Source: AEGEAN-183 sp964614345
GTDB lineage: Bacteria; Pseudomonadota; Gammaproteobacteria; Magnimaribacterales; Magnimaribacteraceae
Direction of reading: 5' to 3'
Assembly: GCA_964614345.1 (NCBI GenBank)
Contig: CAZTLP010000018.1
Location: 1-24,293 of the forward strand
DNA length: 24,293 nucleotides
The notes under the pieces were generated by a model that ran no database searches, had not been told where the DNA came from, and saw only the letters and a list, made by a program, of their open reading frames with translations. Made by a program: the position numbers and the translations under genes. Positions 1 to 7,468 of this stretch are shown here, one piece after another (position 1 is the first letter of the stretch; each line of letters starts with the position of its first letter).

Positions 1-1454
1 GCTAGAGGATCTTCACTATCGATTTGTGCTCCTGCTAAATTTTGGTCTTTTCTTTTAGCTTTAGATTTTCTTTCTTTAGATTTTAAAATCTCTTCTAAAT
101 GCTCTTCTAAAAACCCTGTATGAATTTTATTTTTCTTCATCACTGGATAATTGATGACGCTCTTCAAAAGATCCAGGTTGGTTGTAATGCCTTCTATATA
201 AAAATCATTTAATGCGCTATTCATCCTATTAAGAGCTTTTTGATAACTATCTTCTGAACCATGCGTGATAACTTTAGCGATTAGTGAATCAAAACTTGGA
301 TTTGTTTGGTAACCGGTATAACCATAGGTATCAACTCTTACCCCTGGTCCAAATGGCAAATCAAATCTTCCGAATACGCCTCCAGTTGGTTTTGTATTGC
401 CACTTTTATCCATTACTTCCATATTTATTCTGGCTTGTATGGCAATCCCTTTTGGTTCCGGAATATTACTTTGTGTTATTTTTAGTTGCTTAAGTGTTTT
501 TCCTAATGCAATTTGTATCTGGTATTTCACAAGGTCTATTCCATAAATCTGTTCGGTAACAGTGTGTTCTACTTGCAACCTTGCATTTGCTTCAATAAAT
601 CTAAAAATCTTGCCGGTGTCACTGGTTAAAAATTCAAAAGTACCTAAACCTTTGTAATTTGTAGACTCTGCTAACTTTACAGCTGCATTAATAATCTTGT
701 TTCTGTATTCTGGTTTCAAACCTGGACTTGGAGCCATTTCTATAATTTTTTGATGTCGTCTTTGGACCGAACATTCCCTTTCACCGAAATGAGTTACAGA
801 ACCAGTACCGTCACCTAGTATTTGTACTTCTATATGTCTTTGCTTAGTTAAATACTCTTCCACGAATAATGATTCCGAGCCAAAAGATGCCTTTGCTTCC
901 GAAGAAGCTCGTTCATAGGCGCCTTTAAGATCATCTAGGTTTTCTACCAACCGCATACCACGGCCTCCTCCTCCGTTTACCGCTTTAAGCAAAAGGGATG
1001 CTTTTTTACTCAAACTTTTATAAAAACTTTCAGCCTCTTTGTAAGTAATCTTGCCGGAAGTTCCTTTTATAGTAGGGACTTGGTTTTCTTCGGCTAATTT
1101 TTTAGATAGAACCTTGTCTCCAAATAACCTAAGCGTTTTTTCATCTGGGCCTACATAAGTAATACCAGCTAATCGGACTGCTTTAGCGAAGTTGGGGTTT
1201 TCACTCAGGAACCCATACCCTGGATGTATTAAGTCAATTTGGTTTTCTTTAGCAATAGAGACAATATCTTTAATATCTAAATAAGCTTGGACTCCCTTTT
1301 CTTTTAATTGGAAGCTTTCATCCATCCTAGAGATGTGTAACGAATCTGCGTCATCTTCGGAAAAGATTCCGACAGTTTTTAAACCTAAATCCTTTGCGGA
1401 TTTAGCGATCCTGATAGCTATTTCACCTCTATTTGCTATTAGTATTTTTTTCAT
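1..1454 (-). CDS. Biotin carboxylase domain of an acyl-CoA/pyruvate-type carboxylase (3' end outside the window)
   Basis: The first 484 residues of a biotin-dependent carboxylase are present and the C terminus is cut by the window edge. The biotin carboxylase part uses ATP and bicarbonate to carboxylate biotin. The N terminus MKKILIANRGEIAIRI is typical. The ATP-grasp glycine loop GGGGRGM is at residues 161-167 and the catalytic stretch ARLQVEHTVTE is at 291-301. The sequence continues past the usual ~450-residue end of a free-standing AccC subunit, with a charged linker and then AGAQIDSEDPLA near 474-485. From memory, this resembles the junction in large single-chain acyl-CoA carboxylases that carry biotin carboxylase, biotin carrier and carboxyltransferase on one polypeptide; that assignment is inference. 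The start ATG overlaps the stop of the upstream SDR gene by one base (TAATG), which implies translational coupling. It is the last visible gene of a four-gene operon. Confidence 0.9.
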   Translation of the reverse strand, partial: MKKILIANRGEIAIRIAKSAKDLGLKTVGIFSEDDADSLHISRMDESFQLKEKGVQAYLDIKDIVSIAKENQIDLIHPGYGFLSENPNFAKAVRLAGITYVGPDEKTLRLFGDKVLSKKLAEENQVPTIKGTSGKITYKEAESFYKSLSKKASLLLKAVNGGGGRGMRLVENLDDLKGAYERASSEAKASFGSESLFVEEYLTKQRHIEVQILGDGTGSVTHFGERECSVQRRHQKIIEMAPSPGLKPEYRNKIINAAVKLAESTNYKGLGTFEFLTSDTGKIFRFIEANARLQVEHTVTEQIYGIDLVKYQIQIALGKTLKQLKITQSNIPEPKGIAIQARINMEVMDKSGNTKPTGGVFGRFDLPFGPGVRVDTYGYTGYQTNPSFDSLIAKVITHGSEDSYQKALNRMNSALNDFYIEGITTNLDLLKSVINYPVMKKNKIHTGFLEEHLEEILKSKERKSKAKRKDQNLAGAQIDSEDPL

Positions 1455-2260
1455 TAACCTTCTTTATGTTGTGGTTCGTTATAAGCAACAGATCTACCCC
1501 CATCAACAACTAGGTCATGACAAGTAACAAATCTACCGGCATCGCTAGCAAGATATAAAGCAGCCTCTGATATATCTTCCGCTAAACCTGTCATTCCCAA
1601 TGGTACTGCTTTGGCTAGATTTCCTTTAAGCTTTTCCAGCTTTTTTTCATTCTCTTCATTGCTCAATGTATTAGCCCTTGCTGAACCTCCCCAGAAAATA
1701 GGAGTTGCTATGGCTCCAGGAGAGATGGCATTAACACGAATATTAAAAGGACCTAGGCTTACTCCAGCCATTCTAGTGTAATGAGATACAGCCGCTTTCA
1801 ATGAAGAGTAAAGTGGGGAGCCTTGCCCATAAACATGAGCAGCAACACTAGAGTTATTGATAATACAGCCTCCGCCTATTTCCTTCATAGGTTCTACTGC
1901 ATATTTAATTCCTAAAATAACGCTAGAGAGCAATCCCAGACCGTAATCAATTTGCTCTTTTGTTATCTCAGCAACATTATCAGCCGTTCCGTATCCAGCG
2001 TTATTGAATAAAATATCCATTTGACCGAAAGACTTAACAGTAAAATCAATTGAATCAGAAATATCCTTTTCTATAGTTACATCAGATTTGTTAAAAAGAA
2101 CATTTTCTCCTAATGCATCAGCTAAATCTGAACCCTTTTCTTCTGATCTTCCTGTTATCACGACCTTTGCCCCTTCTTCAGAAAATAGTCTGGCAGTGTC
2201 AGCGCCTATTCCGCTTGTACCGCCTGTTATTAAAGCTACCTTTCCTTCAAGTCTTGCCAT
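1454..2260 (-). CDS. Short-chain dehydrogenase/reductase (SDR)
   Basis: A 268-residue classical SDR, the family's usual length, predicted to oxidise an alcohol or reduce a carbonyl with NAD(P). The Rossmann motif TGGTSGIG is at residues 12-19, D60 is in the adenine-contact position, NNAG is at 86-89, and the catalytic Ser138, Tyr151 and Lys155 (YSSLK) are present. Arg38 after the second strand hints at NADP preference. The helix that normally carries the fourth catalytic residue (Asn) reads GLGLLSSVILGIKYA here, so that Asn appears to be Leu110. A good ribosome site (AAAGGGG, 7 bases before the ATG) supports the start. The gene lies 37 bases after the PhyH gene and overlaps the carboxylase start by one base. 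The substrate is unknown. Confidence 0.92.
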   Translation of the reverse strand: MARLEGKVALITGGTSGIGADTARLFSEEGAKVVITGRSEEKGSDLADALGENVLFNKSDVTIEKDISDSIDFTVKSFGQMDILFNNAGYGTADNVAEITKEQIDYGLGLLSSVILGIKYAVEPMKEIGGGCIINNSSVAAHVYGQGSPLYSSLKAAVSHYTRMAGVSLGPFNIRVNAISPGAIATPIFWGGSARANTLSNEENEKKLEKLKGNLAKAVPLGMTGLAEDISEAALYLASDAGRFVTCHDLVVDGGRSVAYNEPQHKEG

Positions 2261-2297
2261 AACTTTTCCCCTTTACTTAAACTAAAATTAAGTATTC

Positions 2298-3185
2298 TTA
2301 CCCTTTCAGAATACCAATAGACTCTCTATCCCTATCAAACCCCGCAGGAGAAACACTTGAACCATCATGTCCTCCTAAAGTTCCAAAAGGAGTAAATCCT
2401 ATAATTTCCTTCTGCTTATCACTTAACTTCTCTAATACCTCTTCCCTAACACTGTACTGAGAATTTTCTTGAGGCCTAATCCACGATTGAAGATAAGCTA
2501 TTGAAATATTACTTCTAACTTCACCAGAACGATTTAAACCGTTGCCATGCCACACCCTTCCTTCCCAAACTATAACAGAACCTTTAGGCGCTGTTATGGA
2601 CTTAGCCATGTCTTGATATTTAGAGGAATTAGCACTTTTATAATCTATCTTAGGCCATTTATGTGATCCTGGAATTAGTCTAGTCCCACCATTTTCAGAT
2701 GAATTATCAGTAACTAAAACCATACTATTAGCCATAACTGGAAACTCTAAGGGATGAGGAACTAAAGGCCATTGATCTTGATGTAATGGCATTCTCTCAT
2801 TACCACTGCCATTCATATGAGCACCCATAGAACATAAGATAGCCTTCTCACCAATAATATGTTCTATCAAAGGGTAGATTTTTGGGTGATTGATCAATGG
2901 GATAAAACAATCTCCCTTATTTATTAGATTCCATACAAGCCTGCTAACCTTCTCTTCATTAGAACTTTGAACCCCAAAACCTTCATCTCCCCTTACCTTA
3001 GAGCCAACACCATGCTTCTCTTCACCGGCAAATTGTTCTTTAAGCCTTTTATCCATAATCTCTACTTCTTCAGTAGAAAATGCATTTTTAATGATACAAA
3101 CTCCAAATTTATCTAAATGAATTTTTGCTTCCTCTAAATCCTCCGTTAAAGGTGGGTAATCTAATGGTTTAAGCTCGCTCTTCAA
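2298..3185 (-). CDS. Phytanoyl-CoA dioxygenase (PhyH) family Fe(II)/2-oxoglutarate oxygenase
   Basis: A 295-residue member of the PhyH family, which hydroxylates carbon centres using Fe(II), oxygen and 2-oxoglutarate. The iron triad is visible as H135-x-D137 (LHQDQW) and the distal H213 (VWHGNG), and R224 sits eleven residues later where the 2-oxoglutarate-binding arginine is expected. The N-terminal LDKFGVCIIKNAFS block is typical. The start codon is TTG, chosen because a perfect AAGGAG lies 7 bases before it and the next ATG (codon 44) would remove a conserved part of the fold. The gene is 11 bases after the amidohydrolase and 37 before the SDR, so it probably performs a hydroxylation step in the same pathway. 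The substrate cannot be read from the sequence. Confidence 0.9.
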   Translation of the reverse strand: MKSELKPLDYPPLTEDLEEAKIHLDKFGVCIIKNAFSTEEVEIMDKRLKEQFAGEEKHGVGSKVRGDEGFGVQSSNEEKVSRLVWNLINKGDCFIPLINHPKIYPLIEHIIGEKAILCSMGAHMNGSGNERMPLHQDQWPLVPHPLEFPVMANSMVLVTDNSSENGGTRLIPGSHKWPKIDYKSANSSKYQDMAKSITAPKGSVIVWEGRVWHGNGLNRSGEVRSNISIAYLQSWIRPQENSQYSVREEVLEKLSDKQKEIIGFTPFGTLGGHDGSSVSPAGFDRDRESIGILKG

Positions 3186-3196
3186 TTGGTCTCTCC

Positions 3197-4204
3197 TTAA
3201 TCTACTGTATAAACAGATTCAGCAGTTTTATAAAACATTTGATCTTTCTCATCATCAGAAAAGTCTGCAACGATCTTTTTTAATCCGTTATATAAGACAT
3301 GATACGACAGAGACATTCTGTCTACAGGAAAATTACTTTCCATCATGCACCTTTCAGGTCCAAAACAATCTATCGCATGCAGATAATAAGGTCTCTGTGC
3401 TTCAACAAACTCATCTGAAGTTGCTGGCTTATCTCTGTTATTCCAGCCAAACCCATTATCTGGCATTGCCATACCACCTATCTTCATAATTACATTTTCA
3501 CTTTTTGATATTTCTTCTATATCTTTTTTCCATTGATCAAAAATTTCGTCTCTTTTATCTGCATAAGGACCCACACCAAGTGGTGTTCCAAAATGGTCTA
3601 ATACTATTTGGGTGTCAGGTACTTTTTTTACCATTTCAGCAAATTCGATATTTTGATAATGGTAATGCCATGTGTCATAGGTATATCCATTCTTCCCCAA
3701 TACTTTCATCCCTTTAAGGAAGTCCGAATCTTGGAATAAACCTTCTGGAGCTCCTCCAGGAATAGTCAAAACTTCAGGGTGTTCAGCTCTAGCACCTGCA
3801 TGTCTTATCCCTCTAAATAAACCCTGAGATACTTCTTCATGGGCTTCTAGAACCTCTATTACTTCATCGCCTAATCTTAAATCTGCTCTTGAAACTATGG
3901 CTGAAATAACAGCCCCTCCAGTCTCTTTACTTTTATTTGCCTGATCCACAACAGCTTCTGTTTCTCCAACTACCCTTAAATGCTTCGGCCCGTCTTCTTT
4001 ATAGGCCCATCCACACTCCATATACACTGTCTTAACCACATTATGGCCAGACCCAGTATCTGCTTGTAAATCTTCTAGTAGGTAAGTACTACCGCGGTCA
4101 TCCCATAAATGATGATGGGGATCAATTATTGGAATATCAGGTTCAATAATATCTTCTTTGACTTGACTCAACCATTCTTCGCTACCTATATTTATTTCTA
4201 CCAT
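3197..4204 (-). CDS. Amidohydrolase-2 family metal-dependent hydrolase (COG3618-type lactonase/hydrolase)
   Basis: A 335-residue TIM-barrel hydrolase of the group that includes L-fuconolactonase, rhamnonolactonase and 2-pyrone-4,6-dicarboxylate lactonase. The N-terminal DPHHHLWDD motif (residues 28-36) gives the metal ligands. RGIRH (131-135), VLDHFG (202-207) and the C-terminal NFPVDR motif with D295 complete the expected active-site pattern. It is probably cytoplasmic, because no signal peptide is seen. It is the first gene of the minus-strand operon with PhyH, SDR and carboxylase, and is divergent from the GST gene. In this family the reaction is usually ring or lactone opening or hydrolytic decarboxylation; which applies here is unknown. 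The ribosome site is weak (AAAAGA next to the ATG). Confidence 0.9.
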   Translation of the reverse strand: MVEINIGSEEWLSQVKEDIIEPDIPIIDPHHHLWDDRGSTYLLEDLQADTGSGHNVVKTVYMECGWAYKEDGPKHLRVVGETEAVVDQANKSKETGGAVISAIVSRADLRLGDEVIEVLEAHEEVSQGLFRGIRHAGARAEHPEVLTIPGGAPEGLFQDSDFLKGMKVLGKNGYTYDTWHYHYQNIEFAEMVKKVPDTQIVLDHFGTPLGVGPYADKRDEIFDQWKKDIEEISKSENVIMKIGGMAMPDNGFGWNNRDKPATSDEFVEAQRPYYLHAIDCFGPERCMMESNFPVDRMSLSYHVLYNGLKKIVADFSDDEKDQMFYKTAESVYTVD

Positions 4205-4307
4205 TCTTTTATTAAAAATTTACTTTAAAGAACCAAGATAATTTAAAATTAAGGTAGAAACAAACTTTTATGAAAAGTTCTAAGATTAATACTAAATAGG
4301 AAACCAC
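4205..4307. promoter_or_regulatory. Divergent promoter region with an inverted repeat (hydrolase operon / GST)
   Basis: This 103-base A/T-rich region separates two divergent transcription units and must hold both promoters. At 4263-4279 there is a 7-bp perfect inverted repeat, AACTTTT-ATG-AAAAGTT. It is flanked by a wider, partly overlapping pair TAGAA (4255-4259) and TTCTA (4278-4282). The repeat is 28 bases upstream of the GST start. It could be an operator or a short leader hairpin. The A/T richness raises the chance of a coincidental match, so confidence is low. Confidence 0.35.
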
Positions 4308-4919
4308 ATGAAACTTTACAACTCAATCGGCCCAAACCCACAAGTAGTCAGAATGTTCTTAGCTGAACTGGGGCAAGAATTAGAAATGATCGAAGTAGAT
4401 TTAATGGCTGGAGAAAATAGACAAGCAGATCATTTAAAAAGAAATCCTTCGGGTCAGATGCCAGCTTTAGAACTAGATAACGGCGACTTTATTTCTGAAG
4501 TCACAGTAATATGTGAATATCTAGACGAAAATAAAGGGAATACTGATTTGATAGGCAAATCAGCTGAAGACAGAGCTGAAACTAGAATGTGGACAAGAAA
4601 AATAGATCTTCAAATAATAGAACCCCTAACATCAGGATTTAGATATGCAGAAGGATTACAGCTCTTTAAAGACAGAATGAGAACACTTCCCGAAGCAGCT
4701 GATGGACTGAAGTTGATTGCTCAAGAGAAAATCATCTGGCTTGATGGCCTTATGGAAGGTAAGCAGTTTGTTTGTGGAGATAGATTTACATTAGCAGATA
4801 TTATGCTTTTCTGTTTTCTGAATTTTGGTACCACTGTGGGCCAAGCCATTCCTGATGAAGCAAAAAATATAAAAGCTTGGTTCGACAAAGTAAAAGAAAG
4901 ACCTAGCGCTACAGCTTAG
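4308..4919 (+). CDS. Glutathione S-transferase family protein
   Basis: A 203-residue soluble protein of normal GST length. The N-terminal thioredoxin-like domain starts MKLYNSIGPNPQVVRMFLAE, with Ser6 in the likely catalytic region. The cis-proline P52 is in QMPALEL. The glutathione-binding Glu64 is followed by Val instead of the usual Ser. The all-helical C-terminal domain contains FTLADIMLFCFLNFG, the usual N-capping-box region. It is divergent from the hydrolase operon and convergent with the small membrane protein gene that ends 8 bases away. A role in conjugating or isomerising an intermediate of the neighbouring pathway is possible but is only inferred from position. Confidence 0.92.
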   Translation: MKLYNSIGPNPQVVRMFLAELGQELEMIEVDLMAGENRQADHLKRNPSGQMPALELDNGDFISEVTVICEYLDENKGNTDLIGKSAEDRAETRMWTRKIDLQIIEPLTSGFRYAEGLQLFKDRMRTLPEAADGLKLIAQEKIIWLDGLMEGKQFVCGDRFTLADIMLFCFLNFGTTVGQAIPDEAKNIKAWFDKVKERPSATA

Positions 4920-4927
4920 TTTTAAAC

Positions 4928-5107
4928 TCAGGTAGTTTGCTTCCTATACTTTCTTACATAAAGAATTTCAGCAATGCCCAGTGTTGAAAAAATAAGGAAG
5001 AAAAGGAAAAGTTTCTTGTGGCCATTCTTAAAAGCCAGCCAACAAGCTGTATAAGTCCAGTAAATTTCCCATACAAGTAGAGTACTAAGAAGTAATAATT
5101 GAATCAT
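4928..5107 (-). CDS. Small membrane protein, DUF5652-like
   Basis: A 59-residue gene that is easy to miss. The product begins MIQLLLLSTLLVWEIYWTYT and has two hydrophobic segments (about 2-14 and 33-47). Between them is the stretch ACWLAFKNGHKKLFLFF, followed by STLGIAEILYV. The pattern of Trp, a Lys/Asn/Gly-His-Lys turn, Phe-rich helix, TLGI and E-ILY matches what I recall of the DUF5652 family of tiny two-helix membrane proteins, whose function is unknown. The gene begins 13 bases after the PepSY gene on the same strand, so it is the last gene of the lipid operon. No strong Shine-Dalgarno is seen, so it may be translated by coupling. Confidence 0.75.
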   Translation of the reverse strand: MIQLLLLSTLLVWEIYWTYTACWLAFKNGHKKLFLFFLIFSTLGIAEILYVRKYRKQTT

Positions 5108-5120
5108 TACTTAGCAAGCC

Positions 5121-5768
5121 TTATTTTCTCAGCCTAAGAGTCTTAAAAAATAAAGCTATACCAGATATGGCACTTAACAAAGCTAATATTGAAAAAAATT
5201 TAAGTAGAAAATTATCTATATTATCTCTATCTCTGTAATCGATAATATGAGCACCCCACATAAAATCCCAAGTTCTCCATGAATCAGATCTGATGGCTGC
5301 TATTTCTCCGCTCATGGCTTCAACATACACATTTATATTATCACTAGACTCTGTACGGACTTTGTATAAAGGCAACTTTCTACCTCTAAATTCAGAACCC
5401 CTGGAATCACTATTTATTTTGATAGCCATTAAAGGTGTCAAAGAAGTTTTTTGTCTTACCGTTTCCATTGCTTCCTCTTCGTTGATTTCTATAAGCTCTT
5501 CTCCATTGAAGGTTCTGTAATAGACCTGTGACTCCCCTTCAACCTTTAATATCCACTGATCAAGTCTTTTTAAGATATTAATATTTTTAGTATTAAAATT
5601 TCCTTTTATATTAGTTAGATCTAATTTTGATACGTCTTCATTAAGAAGATATTGTTCTCCTCTGATCAGCTCAATTTTATTAAAAGCGAAATAAATACCT
5701 GAGATCGTCCAAAGTAACAATTGGATAGAAATAACTAAACTTAAATATTTATGGAAAGTGCGAATCAT
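5121..5768 (-). CDS. PepSY-domain inner-membrane protein
   Basis: A 215-residue protein with a transmembrane helix at about residues 8-29 (LSLVISIQLLLWTISGIYFAF), a periplasmic middle part of about 155 residues, and a second helix near 190-208. The N-terminal FHKYLSLVISIQLLLWTISG pattern is typical of PepSY-associated membrane proteins. The middle segment contains the PepSY-like layout DQWILKVEGE, a Y-RTFNGEEL strand, EEEAMETVRQ and a later VYVEAMSGEIAAIRSD. Members are linked to membrane redox or protease-regulation roles, but no reaction is established. It is 7 bases downstream of the NnrU gene and is followed by the 59-residue protein gene, all in one operon. Confidence 0.82.
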   Translation of the reverse strand: MIRTFHKYLSLVISIQLLLWTISGIYFAFNKIELIRGEQYLLNEDVSKLDLTNIKGNFNTKNINILKRLDQWILKVEGESQVYYRTFNGEELIEINEEEAMETVRQKTSLTPLMAIKINSDSRGSEFRGRKLPLYKVRTESSDNINVYVEAMSGEIAAIRSDSWRTWDFMWGAHIIDYRDRDNIDNFLLKFFSILALLSAISGIALFFKTLRLRK

Positions 5769-5775
5769 GAATAGT

Positions 5776-6321
5776 TTAAATTAGTCTAACTCCAGATAAG
5801 TACTCATGAAAATTATAAGTAAGAAAAGTTAATGCTATACCCAGGACAATAGCAAAAATATCATAAAGCACTTTTGGGGTAACTGATTCAGAAAAAGAGT
5901 CTCTAAGTTCAGCGACCACAACAGAAACAGTAGTGTAAGCTAAAAAAGATCCAAATAAGATAATAGAGGTAGTGTCTGGGTTAACCAGTAAATGTAAGAT
6001 TGCCCAAATTGCTATACCTAAAGACATAGGGTGTTTAGTGTATTTCTTTATATAAGTTGGCATAACAGCAGCTATGTTTAAAGTGAGAGCAAGAAACATG
6101 AAATACTTTGCATAAACATAGGCCTTTCCATTAATTGAGTATTGAAAATTAGAATTGCTTTCATAACCAATTATTATTAATACAATACCCGTTAGACTGA
6201 TTATTGAGTAGAGTCCCATATAAGGGCCTTCACCTAATCTATCTTTCAAAAATAACCTTAATTTAGTTATTAAAGGAACTAAATGGATTCCAAAAAAAAT
6301 AATTATTCCTGAATAAAACAT
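5776..6321 (-). CDS. NnrU family membrane protein (related to plant carotene isomerase Z-ISO)
   Basis: A 181-residue multi-pass membrane protein. It shows the NnrU hallmarks GIHLVPL (His13), RLGEGPYMGLYSIISLTGIVLIIIGY (about residues 28-53) and KHPMSLGIAIWAILHLLVNPDTTSIILFGSFLAY (about 96-129, with His97 and His110). NnrU was named from denitrification gene clusters. Its plant relative Z-ISO is a haem-dependent 15-cis-zeta-carotene isomerase, and conserved histidines in this fold bind haem there. No denitrification or carotenoid biosynthesis genes are in the window, so the role here is open. It lies 10 bases after the hydroxylase gene and 7 before the PepSY gene, which points to work in the same membrane process. 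Confidence 0.88.
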   Translation of the reverse strand: MFYSGIIIFFGIHLVPLITKLRLFLKDRLGEGPYMGLYSIISLTGIVLIIIGYESNSNFQYSINGKAYVYAKYFMFLALTLNIAAVMPTYIKKYTKHPMSLGIAIWAILHLLVNPDTTSIILFGSFLAYTTVSVVVAELRDSFSESVTPKVLYDIFAIVLGIALTFLTYNFHEYLSGVRLI

Positions 6322-6331
6322 TATCTAAACT

Positions 6332-7468
6332 TTACCTCAAACTTTGATTTGTAGGTGTAGAATTCTTTGGATCATTAAAAAATGGATAAATTTGCTGTCT
6401 TAAATATCCTTTTGGAAAACTTTCATCTTCAAGCCCCATCTCCTCAGGCCAGTCATCTGTAGGTAGATGATAAGTACCAAATATCTTATCTATAAAGGGA
6501 AAATGAATCGCAAAGTTCTTATCATGGGTTTCCTTAGCCTTACTATGATGCCAATGATGAAATTGGGGCGTAACAAATAAGTATTTTAGAAAACTGAATG
6601 GAATTCTTACATTGGTGTGAGCCATGACTGCCTGTAAAGCAACAATGACCACATAAACGTAAAAAACATCATTCGAGAAACCGAGTATGAACAAAGGTAT
6701 GTAAGAAAAAGATCGAGTTATGAGAATATCAACCAAATGTAATCTTGAGCCTGCTATCCAGTCTACATATTGAATGGAGTGGTGAATGGCATGAAATCTC
6801 CACATGAAAGGATTTACATGAAATAAACGATGTATAAAGTATTGAAATAAATCAGCTACTAACATAGCTAAAAATAGTTGGCCTATAAAAGGTAGGCCTG
6901 AAACTAAATCCTGCACTTCATTCATACCCAAATCGCTAAAAAACAGCTCGGCGGGCATTTTTACTGCTACCGCTGTATATTGAATTAGAAGTTGCGCTTT
7001 AAAAAGATATATTAAGTCTGTTCTCCACTCAGGATGAAACTTTGATTGATTCTCTCTTTTTGGGAAAAATAACTCCAAAGGAATAAATATTAGAGATAAA
7101 GCTAATATTTCTAAAATTAGCCAGTCTAAGCTAATTGAAAAAGCTCCTTGATCAAAGCTTTCTAATTCGATATTACTTCCTCCAAGAACAATTGCAATTA
7201 CAGATACTGACATGCCAATGAAAGCAAATTTTGCTCTTTTACTTAGAAGTAAACTTAAAAAAGCAAAAAGGAATGAAAAAACTAAACCTCCAAATATCAT
7301 CCATCTAAAGACACCTATTGGGTAGTTAATTCTAAATTCTGCAGTAGTTAAATATTCAGGGAATAAAAAACAGATAACTGCACCTAAGGATAAAAGAGAA
7401 AAGAAGATAGACAGATAACCACTGATTAGTCCTTCTCCTAGAATTGCTTTTTTACTTTCTTGATTCAT
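6332..7468 (-). CDS. Sterol desaturase / fatty acid hydroxylase superfamily membrane di-iron enzyme
   Basis: A 378-residue integral membrane protein. About four hydrophobic segments fill residues 10-135 and precede the catalytic domain. The histidine clusters of the superfamily are complete: H213-xxx-H217 (HRLFH), H226-xx-H229-H230 (HAIHH), H284, and HHWHH at 304-308 followed by HDKNFAIHF. These bind two irons that activate oxygen for C-H hydroxylation or desaturation of a lipid. The superfamily includes alkylglycerol monooxygenase (AGMO), sterol C4/C5 oxidases and fatty acid 2-hydroxylases; the substrate here is not determined. The start overlaps the end of the CarF/PEDS1-like gene by 17 bases. 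The long hydrophobic N-terminal extension is larger than in minimal family members. Confidence 0.92.
   Translation of the reverse strand: MNQESKKAILGEGLISGYLSIFFSLLSLGAVICFLFPEYLTTAEFRINYPIGVFRWMIFGGLVFSFLFAFLSLLLSKRAKFAFIGMSVSVIAIVLGGSNIELESFDQGAFSISLDWLILEILALSLIFIPLELFFPKRENQSKFHPEWRTDLIYLFKAQLLIQYTAVAVKMPAELFFSDLGMNEVQDLVSGLPFIGQLFLAMLVADLFQYFIHRLFHVNPFMWRFHAIHHSIQYVDWIAGSRLHLVDILITRSFSYIPLFILGFSNDVFYVYVVIVALQAVMAHTNVRIPFSFLKYLFVTPQFHHWHHSKAKETHDKNFAIHFPFIDKIFGTYHLPTDDWPEEMGLEDESFPKGYLRQQIYPFFNDPKNSTPTNQSLR

Noticed and set aside
284..493. Plus-strand hydrophobic frame in the first 500 bases
   Set aside because: It lies antisense within the clearly coding biotin carboxylase domain.
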